A DNA stretch of 64,000 nucleotides from Streptomyces liangshanensis (lineage in GTDB: Bacteria > Actinomycetota > Actinomycetes > Streptomycetales > Streptomycetaceae). Positions within the stretch are counted from its first letter, which is position 1. Every line of letters starts with the position of its first letter. The stretch is from contig NZ_CP050177.1 in assembly GCF_011694815.1 (NCBI RefSeq), forward strand, positions 2,841,001 to 2,905,000, in the 5' to 3' direction. The notes under the pieces are model-generated. The model saw nothing but the letters and a program-made list of their open reading frames with translations. It was not told where the DNA came from and did no database searches. Positions 53,346 through 61,607 of the stretch are shown here, piece by piece. A program made the position numbers and the translations under genes.

Positions 53346-53441
53346 GGGTCCCCGTCCGCCCGTCCCCGTCCGTCCGCCCGTCCGCGCCCGCCCGTCCCCG
53401 TCCGCCAGGTGCCGCGCTCGGGGTGAACCTCTCCCGCTCGC

Positions 53442-53451
53442 GAAACGTTTC
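53442..53451. promoter_or_regulatory. Palindrome upstream of the family 1 glycosyltransferase
   Basis: GAAACGTTTC, a perfect 10-bp palindrome about 40 bases before the start codon, in an AT-richer patch. It resembles LacI-family half-sites (GAAACG/CGTTTC). No LacI regulator is encoded nearby. Confidence 0.4.
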
Positions 53452-53491
53452 CAAGGTGAGGCTTATCCCGTTTTGGCAGAGAGGCGAACTC

Positions 53492-54793
53492 ATGGCACGC
53501 ATCCTGGTCGCGTCCGTCCCGATCCCCGGTCATGTGGGGCCGCTGCGCAGGATCGCGGCGGATCTGGCGGGCCGAGGTCATGACGTGACGTTCGTCACCG
53601 GCTCCCAGTTCGCCGACTCGGCGGAAGCCGCCGGGCTGCGGTTCGTCGCCCTGTCGGGGATCGCGGACTTCGGGCCGGAGCGACAGGCCGAGGTCTACGC
53701 GGGCCGGGGCGCGCTCCGGCCGGGTCCGGAACAGTTGGACTACGACTTCGTCAAGGTGTTCTACGAGCCCGTGTCCGAACAGCACGCGACGCTCCAGCGC
53801 GTGCTGGCCGAGGCGCCCGGTGAGCCGACCGTGGTCCTCACCGACCAGTCCTTCATGGGGCACTGGCCGGTCCGGCTCGGCGCCCCCGGTATCAGGCCGG
53901 CGGCCTTCATCGGCATCGGCGTGGTCCCGCTCTCGCTGAACAGCGTGGACACCGCCCCGTTCGGCTTCGGGCTGCCGCCGGACAGCTCCCCCGAGGGCCG
54001 CGCGCGCAACGCGGAACAGAACAGCATGGTCGAGGGCATGTTCGCCCACTCCACGGGAGTACTGACCGGCATCCTGCGTGACCTGGGCGCCGACGCCGAC
54101 ACGATGCCGTTCCCGATGAACGCCATCGCGGCGCTCCCCGACCGTTTCCTCGAACTGGCCGTCGAAGGAGTCGAGTACCCGCGCAGCGACCTGCCGCCGG
54201 GCGTGCGCTTCGTCGGCTCGCTGCCGGCGGAACTCCCCGGGGACCTGTCGCTCCCGGAGTGGTGGGACGACGTCCTGGCGGCGGAGCGGGTGGTCGTGGT
54301 CACGCAGGGCACCACCGCCAACCGGGACCTCACCCAGCTGATCGAGCCGGCCACCCGGGCCCTGGCGGACCTGGACGCGCTGGTCGTGGTCACCACCGGC
54401 CGTCCCGACGCCACCCTCGCCGGGCTGCCCGCCAACGTCCGCGTGGCGGACCACATCCCGTACGCGGCCCTGTTCCCGCACACCGCCCTCCTGGTCACCA
54501 ACGGCGGTTACGGTGCCTGCCTCCAGGCCCTCGCCCACGGTGTCCCCCTCGTGATCGCGGGGCAGAGCGAGGACAAGATCGAGGTCTCGGCGCGCCTGGC
54601 CTGGAGCGGCGCGGCGGTCAACCTGGCCACCGAGACGCCCGGTGAAGGTGATGTGCGCACGGCCGTGGACACCGTCCTCAAGGACCCCCGTTACCGCGAG
54701 CGCGCCAGGGAACTCCAGGCCGAGAGCGCGCGGCACGACGCCTTCGAGGAGATCGCGCACGCCGTCGAGGAGGTCCTGCACACCACGGGGTGA
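53492..54793 (+). CDS. Family 1 (macrolide-type) glycosyltransferase
   Basis: 433 residues from ATG 53492 (GAGAGGCG ahead). Seen: a GT-B fold start ILVASVPIPGHVGPLRRIAADLAGRGHDVTFVTG with the catalytic-type His in IPGHVGP, and the nucleotide-sugar binding segment HIPYAALFPHTALLVTNGGYGACLQALAHGVPLVIAGQSEDK near 325-368. It looks like UDP-glucose-dependent macrolide-inactivating or flavonoid glycosyltransferases of Streptomyces (MGT/OleD-like), though the usual HCG of that motif is TNGGYG, a form common in related enzymes. Substrate unknown; self-protection or detoxification is an inference. Confidence 0.88.
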   Translation: MARILVASVPIPGHVGPLRRIAADLAGRGHDVTFVTGSQFADSAEAAGLRFVALSGIADFGPERQAEVYAGRGALRPGPEQLDYDFVKVFYEPVSEQHATLQRVLAEAPGEPTVVLTDQSFMGHWPVRLGAPGIRPAAFIGIGVVPLSLNSVDTAPFGFGLPPDSSPEGRARNAEQNSMVEGMFAHSTGVLTGILRDLGADADTMPFPMNAIAALPDRFLELAVEGVEYPRSDLPPGVRFVGSLPAELPGDLSLPEWWDDVLAAERVVVVTQGTTANRDLTQLIEPATRALADLDALVVVTTGRPDATLAGLPANVRVADHIPYAALFPHTALLVTNGGYGACLQALAHGVPLVIAGQSEDKIEVSARLAWSGAAVNLATETPGEGDVRTAVDTVLKDPRYRERARELQAESARHDAFEEIAHAVEEVLHTTG

Positions 54794-54803
54794 GGAGCCC
54801 GCG

Positions 54804-55955
54804 TCACGGGGGGCCACGCCAGACGAGGAGCATGTACGCCCCGAACCAGGCCGAGGCCACCACCGCCGAGGACACCACCACCCACGCCACCGGCCGCCGC
54901 GTACGGGCCACCGCGACCGCCACCGGCAGCAGCAACGGGAAGCCCGGCAGCAGGAAGCGGGCCCGGGGGAAGTACACCCCTCCGCTCCCCAGCACCACCA
55001 CCAGCAGCACCCCCGTGAACACCAGCAGCACCCGCGGCTGGCGATCCGCCGCGCACACCAGGTACAGCGCGGCGGACGCCAGCAGCACCCCCGACACCAC
55101 GACCAGGAACAGCTGCGGCCTGGTCTGGTACGCCAGCAGGTGGCGCAGTTCCCGTACGGTGTCGGCGCCCCCGTCCCACTGGTTGCGCCACAGCCGCTGC
55201 ACCGCGAAGTACCCGTCCCAGCGGCCGACCCGCCACCCCACCCACGCGACGAAGGCCAGCCACCCCGCCGGCGCCAGCAGCGCCCCGATCCACGCGTCCC
55301 GCTCCCGGGTACGCCACCACGCCACGCCCGCGACGACGGCCACCGCCACCCCGACCGCGATCCCCGTCGGCCTGGTCAGCCCCGCGAGCGCGGCGCACGC
55401 CCCGGCCGCCACCCAGCGTTCCCGCAGCGCCCAGTACAGCGCCCAGGCGGTGAGCGCGGTGAACAACGACTCGGTGTACGCCATCCACTGCACCACCGCC
55501 ACGGGCAGCGCGGCCCACAGCACGACCAGCACCACACCGGTCCGGGGCCCGTGCAGCAGGTCCCCGACGGCGAAGATCCCCCAGGCGGCGACCAGCGAGA
55601 ACCCGGCGGCCAGCACGAGCGCGACCGAGGCGCGGGAGCCGGGGGTGACGGCGGCGACGGCCTTGACGAGGCCGGGATAGAGGGGGAAGAACGCGAGGCT
55701 GTTGGAGTCCATCGCCGTGCCGAGCGCCGTCGCGTAGCCGTGGTCGGCGATCCTGAGGTACCAGCGCGAGTCCCACGACCCGGCGAGCGTCGGCCACACG
55801 CCGTGCCCGCGCAGACGGGCCCACCGCGCGAGCACGAGCAGACCGAGCAGGCGGACGCCGAGGTAGGCGAGGAGCGCGGGGGCGGCGCGTACGCGGATCC
55901 TGACCCGAGCGGTGGGGGCGGGCGCGGCGGTGGTGGGGGTCGCGGTAGGGGGCAC
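54804..55955 (-). CDS. PIG-V-like integral membrane mannosyltransferase
   Basis: 383 residues, ATG at 55955. Seen: about nine to ten membrane helices and motifs of the PIG-V/GPI-mannosyltransferase-II family: SWDSRWYLRIADHGY with the acidic catalytic position, LAFFPLYPGLVK, MAYTESLFTAL and LAGLTRPTGIAVG. Bacterial members are polyprenyl-phosphate-mannose-dependent GT-C enzymes acting on the outer face of the membrane. Substrate unknown; glycoprotein or lipoglycan mannosylation is inferred. Converges with the family 1 glycosyltransferase gene. Confidence 0.85.
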   Translation of the reverse strand: MPPTATPTTAAPAPTARVRIRVRAAPALLAYLGVRLLGLLVLARWARLRGHGVWPTLAGSWDSRWYLRIADHGYATALGTAMDSNSLAFFPLYPGLVKAVAAVTPGSRASVALVLAAGFSLVAAWGIFAVGDLLHGPRTGVVLVVLWAALPVAVVQWMAYTESLFTALTAWALYWALRERWVAAGACAALAGLTRPTGIAVGVAVAVVAGVAWWRTRERDAWIGALLAPAGWLAFVAWVGWRVGRWDGYFAVQRLWRNQWDGGADTVRELRHLLAYQTRPQLFLVVVSGVLLASAALYLVCAADRQPRVLLVFTGVLLVVVLGSGGVYFPRARFLLPGFPLLLPVAVAVARTRRPVAWVVVSSAVVASAWFGAYMLLVWRGPP

Positions 55956-56073
55956 GGCGACCCTTTCTCCCGTACGGGGCGGGGAGAAGGCCGGGTCCGG
56001 CGCGCCTGTCGTCCGGGGTTCACCCGTACGGGGCCGGGTGCGGGTCCCCCGCCGACCGGGCCGCTGTCGCCCG

Positions 56074-56709
56074 TCAGCCCGTGGCGAGCAGCACGATCAG
56101 GACCACCAGACCCGCCAGCGCGGGGGCGATCACCTCGTACGCCCACCGCGCGACCGCCTCGCCCTGGGCCGACGCCCGCGTCCCGCCCCGCTCGGCGAGC
56201 TCGCGGAGTTCGACGACCGTCTGGTCGGCCTGGGCCATCCGCGCCTTCGTGTCGTTCACGTCGGCGGAGACGGACGTCACACCGTGGGGATCGTCGTGCG
56301 CCGACCGCGCCTGCCGCCGCGCCACCCTCTTCCGCTGCCGCAGCGACACCGGCACCGCCCACAGCTGGAACTTGCCGCCGCCCTCGGTGAAGACCTCGGC
56401 CGAGTACCCGGCCCGGATGTCCCGCACCGCCGCCCACGGCACCGTGATCAGCCGGAACGGGTTCCTGACGCGGAGCCGGTCCTCACCGGCGAAGACGGCC
56501 GGGCGCAGGGTGAACGCGATGACGAGCGGGACGACCAGCAGCAGCCCCGCGAGCGCGAGCCACGGGGTGCGGCCGGTGCCGTTGATGAGCGCGTCCCCGC
56601 CGAGCCAGACGGACAGCAGGAGCAGCATCACCCCGCCCGCGACCCCGCCCCCGGACCGGTAGACACGGTCGGCGTAGGTCGGCTCGGAGGGCTGGTCGGT
56701 ACTCGTCAT
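56074..56709 (-). CDS. PH-domain (bPH6-like) membrane protein
   Basis: 211 residues, ATG at 56709. Seen: two membrane helices near the N-terminus (GGVAGGVMLLLLSVWLGG and PWLALAGLLLVVPLVIAFTL), a small beta domain with RLRVRNPFRLITVPWAAVRDIRAGYSAEVFTEGG, the bacterial PH-like pattern, a charged helical stretch and a last helix (ALAGLVVLIVLLATG). Membrane protein of unknown role. The promoter side faces repeat cluster C. Confidence 0.85.
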   Translation of the reverse strand: MTSTDQPSEPTYADRVYRSGGGVAGGVMLLLLSVWLGGDALINGTGRTPWLALAGLLLVVPLVIAFTLRPAVFAGEDRLRVRNPFRLITVPWAAVRDIRAGYSAEVFTEGGGKFQLWAVPVSLRQRKRVARRQARSAHDDPHGVTSVSADVNDTKARMAQADQTVVELRELAERGGTRASAQGEAVARWAYEVIAPALAGLVVLIVLLATG

Positions 56710-56810
56710 ACCTTCGATTCTGCCGTACGCCGAAAAACCCCGCCCCGACCCCCGCCGCCGAACGGGCTTGGTTTGCGCGTCGGCCGGTCGCGCGGGCGCG
56801 GCTCACCGAT

Positions 56811-57238
56811 GTCCTCAATCGCCGGACGGGCTTGAGAGGGTTGCGGTCAGGCCGTGACGGTTGCGGTCAAAGACGTCCTCAATCGCCGGACGGGCTGGAT
56901 GTGGTCAGGGCCCGTTGCCCGTGCGGGTCAAGGATGTCCTCAAACGCCGGACGGGCTGGATGGGGCTCGGGCCCGTTGCCCGTGCGGGTCAAAGATGTCC
57001 TCAAACGCCGGACGGGCTTGATTTGTTTGGGCGTGCGCCTGGAAGGGGGGCGGGCAGGGGTCGTGTCCGGAACGTAGAGCGTGTTTTGTGTCGCGTGACG
57101 GGGGTTAACGGGACAGCAGGGTGAGCGCGACGTAAAACATGCAGTGCAGGACACGACCCCTGACCGACCCCCGGCGACAACCCGAGGATGGCCACCGGGC
57201 CGCAGCGGCACAATCAAGCCCGTCCGGCGATTGAGGAC
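56811..57238. repeat. Repeat cluster C (five copies of the 24-bp repeat)
   Basis: Units at 56811-56834, 56875-56898, 56936-56959 and 56997-57020 in one orientation, the last three exactly 61 bases apart, and an inverted unit at 57215-57238. A degenerate half-copy lies at about 56754-56772. Spacers share GCCCGTTGCCCGTGCGGGTC. Frames read through this region, such as one over 56879-57286, are repeat artefacts. Together with the deoC promoter this explains the 606-base gap 56710-57315. Confidence 0.92.
56997..57238. mobile_element. Element C: second full copy of the ~240-bp element
   Basis: Core 57021-57214 between inverted 24-bp ends. Its reverse complement aligns over the whole length with 35652-35894, with scattered substitutions only. 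The two copies lie 21 kb apart in opposite orientation and could recombine to invert the segment between them. No reading frame with coding character and no transposase. Confidence 0.6.
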
Positions 57239-57279
57239 ACAAAACAGCAACCCGCAGCCCCCGCCAAGGGCCACCCCTC

Positions 57280-57309
57280 TGTACACACCGCTACGCGCGT
57301 AGATATGCT
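57280..57309 (+). promoter_or_regulatory. Operator and promoter of deoC
   Basis: Palindrome CTACGCGCGTAG at 57291-57302 (flanked by one extra A), inside a promoter with -35-like TGTACA (57280-57285), an 18-base spacer and -10 TATGCT (57304-57309). The GTG start at 57316 lies 6 bases after the -10, so the message is probably leaderless. The same palindrome precedes the PNP gene. Confidence 0.75.
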
Positions 57310-57315
57310 CCCCTG

Positions 57316-58284
57316 GTGACCATGCCCAAAATCACCCCCGACCCGGCCACCCACGCGTTCGCCGACATCACCGCCTCCGACCGCTCGTTGCGCAGCTTCC
57401 TGCACGGGCTGCCCGGTGTCGACGCCGTCGGGCTGGAGGCGCGTGCCGCGTCGCTCGGTACGCGTTCGATCAAGACCACGGCCAAGGCGTACGCCATCGA
57501 CCTGGCCATCTCCATGATCGACCTGACCACCCTGGAAGGCGCGGACACCCCGGGCAAGGTCCGGTCGCTCGCCGCCAAGGCGCTCCGGCCCGACCCGACC
57601 GACCGCACCGCGCCCACCACGGCCGCGCTCTGCGTCTATCCGGACATGGCCGCGACGGCCGTCGCCGCGCTCGCCGGTTCGGGGGTGAAGGTGGCGTCCG
57701 TCGCCACCGCGTTCCCGGCTGGCCGGGCCTCGCTGAGCGTGAAGCTCGCGGACACCCGGGACGCCGTGGCGGCGGGGGCCGACGAGATCGACATGGTCAT
57801 CGATCGCGGCGCGTTCCTCGCGGGCCACTACCTCAAGGTGTACGAGGAGATCCGCGCCGTGAAGGAGGCCGCCGGCGCAGCCCGCCTCAAGGTCATCTTC
57901 GAGACCGGCGAGCTGTCCACGTACGACAACATCCGCCGCGCCTCCTGGCTCGGGATGATCGCGGGCGCGGACTTCATCAAGACGTCGACCGGCAAGGTCG
58001 GGGTGAACGCCACTCCCGCGAACACGCTGCTGATGCTGGAGGCCGTCCGCGACTTCCGGGAGCGGACCGGGGTGCAGATCGGCGTGAAGCCGGCGGGCGG
58101 GATCCGTACCAGCAAGGACGCGATCAAGTTCCTGGTGCTGGTGAACGAGACCGCCGGCGAGGACTGGCTGGACAACCACTGGTTCCGCTTCGGCGCGTCC
58201 AGTCTGCTGAACGACCTGCTGATGCAGCGTCAGAAGCTCAGCACCGGCCGGTACTCCGGCCCCGATTACGTCACGGTGGACTGA
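57316..58284 (+). CDS. deoC: Deoxyribose-phosphate aldolase
   Basis: 322 residues, GTG at 57316 (ATG two codons later possible). Seen: the DeoC pattern LCVYPDM, the long EIDMVIDRGAFLAG, LKVIFETGEL, the Schiff-base lysine in GADFIKTSTGKVG (K222) and the proton-relay lysine in GVKPAGGIRT (K258). About 60-70 residues longer than E. coli DeoC, chiefly at the N-terminus, as in the long class. Reaction: 2-deoxyribose-5-phosphate to acetaldehyde and glyceraldehyde-3-phosphate. Followed after 7 bases by two aldehyde dehydrogenase genes, which would remove the acetaldehyde. Confidence 0.95.
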   Translation: MTMPKITPDPATHAFADITASDRSLRSFLHGLPGVDAVGLEARAASLGTRSIKTTAKAYAIDLAISMIDLTTLEGADTPGKVRSLAAKALRPDPTDRTAPTTAALCVYPDMAATAVAALAGSGVKVASVATAFPAGRASLSVKLADTRDAVAAGADEIDMVIDRGAFLAGHYLKVYEEIRAVKEAAGAARLKVIFETGELSTYDNIRRASWLGMIAGADFIKTSTGKVGVNATPANTLLMLEAVRDFRERTGVQIGVKPAGGIRTSKDAIKFLVLVNETAGEDWLDNHWFRFGASSLLNDLLMQRQKLSTGRYSGPDYVTVD

Positions 58285-58291
58285 GGCAGAG

Positions 58292-59779
58292 ATGGCATCC
58301 GAGAACGTGGCACACACGAACGCACCCACGGGCGCGCCCAAGAAGGCGGACGCCTTCGCGTACGCCCCCGCACCCGAGTCCCGCTCCCTCGTCGACATCG
58401 CGCCGAGCTACGGCCTGTTCATCGACGGCGAGTTCGGCGACGCGGCCGGCGGCAAGGTCTTCAAGACGGTCAGCCCCTCCACCGAGGAAGTGCTCTCCGA
58501 GGTCGCCCAGGCGGGGGCCGAGGACGTGGACCGGGCGGTCGGGGCGGCCCGCAAGGCCTTCGAGAAGTGGTCGGCGCTGCCGGGCTCCGAGCGCGCCAAG
58601 TACCTGTTCCGTATCGCCAGGATCATCCAGGAGCGCTCGCGCGAACTGGCCGTCCTGGAGACGCTCGACAACGGCAAGCCCATCAAGGAGACGCGCGACT
58701 TCGACCTCCCGACGGTCGCCGCGCACTTCTTCTACTACGCCGGCTGGGCCGACAAGCTCGGGCACGCGGGGTACGGGGCCGATCCGCGCCCGCTCGGGGT
58801 CGCCGGGCAGATCATCCCGTGGAACTTCCCGCTGATGATGCTCGCGTGGAAGATCGCCCCGGCGCTCGCCACCGGCAACACGGTGGTGCTCAAGCCCGCC
58901 GAGACCACGCCCCTGTCGGCCCTCTTCTTCGCGGACATCTGCCGCCAGGCGGGGCTGCCCAAGGGGGTCGTGAACATCATCACGGGGGACGGCGCGACCG
59001 GCGCGGAGCTGGTGGCGCACCCGGACGTGAACAAGATCGCCTTCACCGGTTCCACGGGCGTCGGCAAGGCCATCGCCCGGCAGCTGGCCGGCACGGACAA
59101 GCGGACCACGCTCGAACTGGGCGGCAAGGGCGCGAACATCGTCTTCGACGACGCGCCGATCGACCAGGCCGTCGAGGGCATCGTCACCGGCATCTTCTTC
59201 AACCAGGGGCAGGTCTGCTGCGCCGGTTCGCGCCTCCTCGTCCAGGAGTCCGTCCACGACGAGGTGCTGGACGCGCTCAAGCGCCGGCTGTCGTCGCTGC
59301 GCATCGGTGACCCGCTGGACAAGAACACGGACCTCGGCGCGATCAACTCCGCCGAACAGCTGGCCCGTATCCGGGCGTTGGCGGAGACGGGTGAGGCGGA
59401 GGGCGCGGAGCGCTGGTCGCCCGCGTGCGAACTGCCCTCCGCGGGCTACTGGTTCGCGCCCACGCTCTTCACGAACGTCACGCAGGCGCACACCGTCGCC
59501 CGCGACGAGATCTTCGGCCCGGTGCTGTCCGTCCTGACGTTCCGTACGCCCGAGGAGGCCGTCGCCAAGGCCAACAACAGCCAGTACGGGCTGTCCGCGG
59601 GCATCTGGACGGAGAAGGGTTCGCGCATCCTCGCCGTCGCGAGCAAGCTCCGGGCGGGCGTCGTCTGGGCCAACACGTTCAACAAGTTCGACCCGACCTC
59701 GCCCTTCGGCGGCTACAAGGAGTCGGGTCACGGCCGCGAGGGCGGCCGTCACGGCCTGGAGGCTTACCTCGATGTCTGA
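58292..59779 (+). CDS. Aldehyde dehydrogenase, catalytic partner of a split ALDH pair
   Basis: 495 residues, ATG at 58292. Seen: Rossmann-fold NAD site with IIPWNFPLMML and FTGSTGVGKA, the general base in TTLELGGKG (E275), the nucleophile in FFNQGQVCCAGSR (C309) and EIFGPV, so the enzyme is complete. The end PFGGYKESGHGREGGRHGLEAYLDV is standard. Role: oxidation of the acetaldehyde made by DeoC is the natural suggestion. The stop overlaps the start of a second, shorter ALDH gene by 8 bases. Confidence 0.92.
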   Translation: MASENVAHTNAPTGAPKKADAFAYAPAPESRSLVDIAPSYGLFIDGEFGDAAGGKVFKTVSPSTEEVLSEVAQAGAEDVDRAVGAARKAFEKWSALPGSERAKYLFRIARIIQERSRELAVLETLDNGKPIKETRDFDLPTVAAHFFYYAGWADKLGHAGYGADPRPLGVAGQIIPWNFPLMMLAWKIAPALATGNTVVLKPAETTPLSALFFADICRQAGLPKGVVNIITGDGATGAELVAHPDVNKIAFTGSTGVGKAIARQLAGTDKRTTLELGGKGANIVFDDAPIDQAVEGIVTGIFFNQGQVCCAGSRLLVQESVHDEVLDALKRRLSSLRIGDPLDKNTDLGAINSAEQLARIRALAETGEAEGAERWSPACELPSAGYWFAPTLFTNVTQAHTVARDEIFGPVLSVLTFRTPEEAVAKANNSQYGLSAGIWTEKGSRILAVASKLRAGVVWANTFNKFDPTSPFGGYKESGHGREGGRHGLEAYLDV

Positions 59780-60659
59780 CGAGCGACTGTCCGTCCTCAA
59801 GACCTACAAGCTGTACGTCGGGGGCGCGTTCCCCCGCAGCGAGAGCGGCCGGGTGTACGAAGTGACGGATTCCAAGGGCGCGTGGCTGGCGAACGCCCCG
59901 CGGTCGTCCCGCAAGGACGCGCGGGACGCGGTGGTCGCGGCCCGCAAGGCGTTCGGCGGCTGGTCGGGCGCGACCGCGTACAACCGCGGCCAGGTCCTCT
60001 ACCGCGTCGCCGAGATGCTGGAGGGCCGCCGGGGCCAGTTCGCGCAGGAGGTCGCCGCGGCGGAGGGGATCTCCCGGTCCAAGGCGGCGGCGCTGGTCGA
60101 CGCGGCGATCGACCGCTGGGTCTGGTACGCGGGCTGGACCGACAAGATCGCCCAGGTCGTGGGCGGCGCGAACCCGGTCGCGGGGCCGTACTTCAACCTC
60201 TCGACCCCGGAACCGACGGGCGTGGTGACCGTCCTGGCCCCCCAGGCGTCGTCGTTCCTGGGCCTGGTCTCCGTCCTCGCGCCGGTCATCGCGACCGGCA
60301 ACACGGCGGTGGTCGTGGCGAGCGAGGCGTCCCCGCTGCCCGCGCTGTCGCTGGGCGAGGTGCTGGCGACCTCCGACGTACCGGGCGGTGTGGTGAACAT
60401 CCTGTCCGGCGGGACGGCGGAGATCGCGACGCCCCTGGCCGCGCACCAGGACGTCAACGGCATCGACCTGACGGGCGCGGACGCGGACCTGGCGAAGGAG
60501 CTGGAGATCGCGGCTGCGGACAACGTCAAGCGCGTCCTGCGCCCCCGCGCCGACGACTGGTCCACCGACCCGGGCACCCGCCGCCTGACGGCGTTCCTGG
60601 AGACGAAGACGGTCTGGCACCCCACAGGCAAACTCGGGACCTCGGGCGCCTCGTACTGA
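59772..60659 (+). CDS. Short ALDH-fold protein lacking catalytic residues (putative pseudoenzyme partner)
   Basis: 295 residues, ATG at 59772 inside the previous gene (8-base overlap). Seen: the N-terminal half of the ALDH fold (KLYVGGAFPRSESGRVYEV, ARKAFGGWSGATAYNRGQVLYRVAEMLEGR, GWTDKIAQVVGGANPVAGPYFN, VIATGNTAVVVASE) and then an abrupt, unrelated end. The catalytic Glu (ELGGK) and Cys (GQxC) regions are absent, so it cannot be an active dehydrogenase. Full ALDH followed by a truncated ALDH is the domain plan of ALDH16 proteins; here it is split into two coupled genes. Probably a structural or regulatory subunit. Confidence 0.88.
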   Translation: MSDERLSVLKTYKLYVGGAFPRSESGRVYEVTDSKGAWLANAPRSSRKDARDAVVAARKAFGGWSGATAYNRGQVLYRVAEMLEGRRGQFAQEVAAAEGISRSKAAALVDAAIDRWVWYAGWTDKIAQVVGGANPVAGPYFNLSTPEPTGVVTVLAPQASSFLGLVSVLAPVIATGNTAVVVASEASPLPALSLGEVLATSDVPGGVVNILSGGTAEIATPLAAHQDVNGIDLTGADADLAKELEIAAADNVKRVLRPRADDWSTDPGTRRLTAFLETKTVWHPTGKLGTSGASY

Positions 60660-60670
60660 CCCCGACAGCC

Positions 60671-60720
60671 GCGCGAAGGCCCTGCCGTCCCTCCTTCGAG
60701 GGATGGCAGGGCCTTCGCGT
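60671..60720 (+). terminator. Terminator of the deoC-ALDH operon
   Basis: A long hairpin: GCGAAGGCCCTGCC... (from 60673) pairs with ...GGCAGGGCCTTCGC (to 60718), about 20 paired bases with one G-T and a CTTC tetraloop. Immediately follows the last ALDH stop. Confidence 0.93.
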
Positions 60721-60753
60721 GCACCGTACTGCCGGGCTTGCGATTCTGTGTGG

Positions 60754-61023
60754 ATGACAGCCCCTGTCGGCCGCACCGACACCTACGCCCTGACGGAAGC
60801 CCGCACGAACTTCGGCGCCTTGGTAAGGCGGGTGGCACTCGCCCACGATCGAATCGTGGTCACCGACCGCGGTCACGTGTCCGCGGTACTGGTCAACCCC
60901 CAAGACCTGGCTGACCTTGAGGACTCGCTCGCCATCGCCGAGTACCGACAGAGCGTGGCCGATGGAACGGCACGATTCGTCACGCACCAGGACCTCAAAC
61001 GCCAGCTCGGGCTGACTGACTAG
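60754..61023 (+). CDS. Phd/YefM-type antitoxin, apparently without a toxin gene
   Basis: 89 residues from ATG 60754. Seen: the Phd/YefM N-terminal DNA-binding fold (YALTEARTNFGALVRRVALAHDRIVVTDRGHVSAVLVNPQDLADLED) and an acidic C-terminal toxin-binding stretch. No RelE/ParE/Doc-like gene follows; the next gene is on the other strand and encodes a secreted protein. Either an orphan antitoxin or one acting on a toxin encoded elsewhere. Confidence 0.87.
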   Translation: MTAPVGRTDTYALTEARTNFGALVRRVALAHDRIVVTDRGHVSAVLVNPQDLADLEDSLAIAEYRQSVADGTARFVTHQDLKRQLGLTD

Positions 61024-61043
61024 CACGCCGCCCGTTCACCCGC

Positions 61044-61448
61044 TCACCCCGTCAGCACCCCCGCCACCGCCCCCGCCACCGGGAGGTCCTTGATCGCGCC
61101 GCCGCTGGTGACCGGGGCCGTCAGGCGGGCCGTCGAGACCGGCTTGAAGTCGGCGATCTGGGTGCCGACCGCGTTGTCCAGCGGGTCCACGCCCGTCCCG
61201 GCCAGCGGGTCCAGTTTGAGGCTCGTGATCGGGCCCACCGTATGCGTCAGGGACCCCGTGAGGCCCTTCACCGCCGCCGAACCGGCCCCTGCCAGCGGCG
61301 TGTCGTCCGAGGCGGCCACGGGCGCCGCGGCCGGTGCCGCGTCGGCCGCCGCGCCCGCCAGGCCGAGGGCCGCACCGGCCGCCGTGACGGTCAGACCGGC
61401 GCGCAGCAGCGCGCGGCGCGGAGAGGTGTGAGCTGCGTGACGTGCCAT
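61044..61448 (-). CDS. Small secreted protein
   Basis: 134 residues from ATG 61448 (CAGGAACTCCC region ahead; the longer frame lacks a ribosome site). Seen: a signal peptide with twin Arg (SPRRALLRAGLTVTAAGAALGLAG...ADAAPA), possibly a Tat signal, then a Thr/Pro/Val-rich mature part of about 90 residues (LTHTVGPITSLKLDPLAGTGVDPLDNAVGTQIADF). No Cys, no known domain. Exported protein of unknown function. Confidence 0.75.
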   Translation of the reverse strand: MARHAAHTSPRRALLRAGLTVTAAGAALGLAGAAADAAPAAAPVAASDDTPLAGAGSAAVKGLTGSLTHTVGPITSLKLDPLAGTGVDPLDNAVGTQIADFKPVSTARLTAPVTSGGAIKDLPVAGAVAGVLTG

Positions 61449-61607
61449 GGGAGTTCCTGCCTGGCCGAGCGGGGTGCGTCGGCCCAGTGAGTTGCGTGAC
61501 CGGAAGAGCACTCAGCGTAGTTGACCGGCCCTCCCCGACACCAACAATTCACCCCGAACCCTCCCCGGGGATCCTCTTCGTCGGCCCGTACGCCAGACTG
61601 ATGTCCC

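Noticed and set aside
56879..57286. Minus-strand frame of 135 codons in the PH-protein-deoC gap
   Set aside because: It spans element C and repeats; an equivalent frame in cluster A has no shared coding signature beyond the repeat itself.
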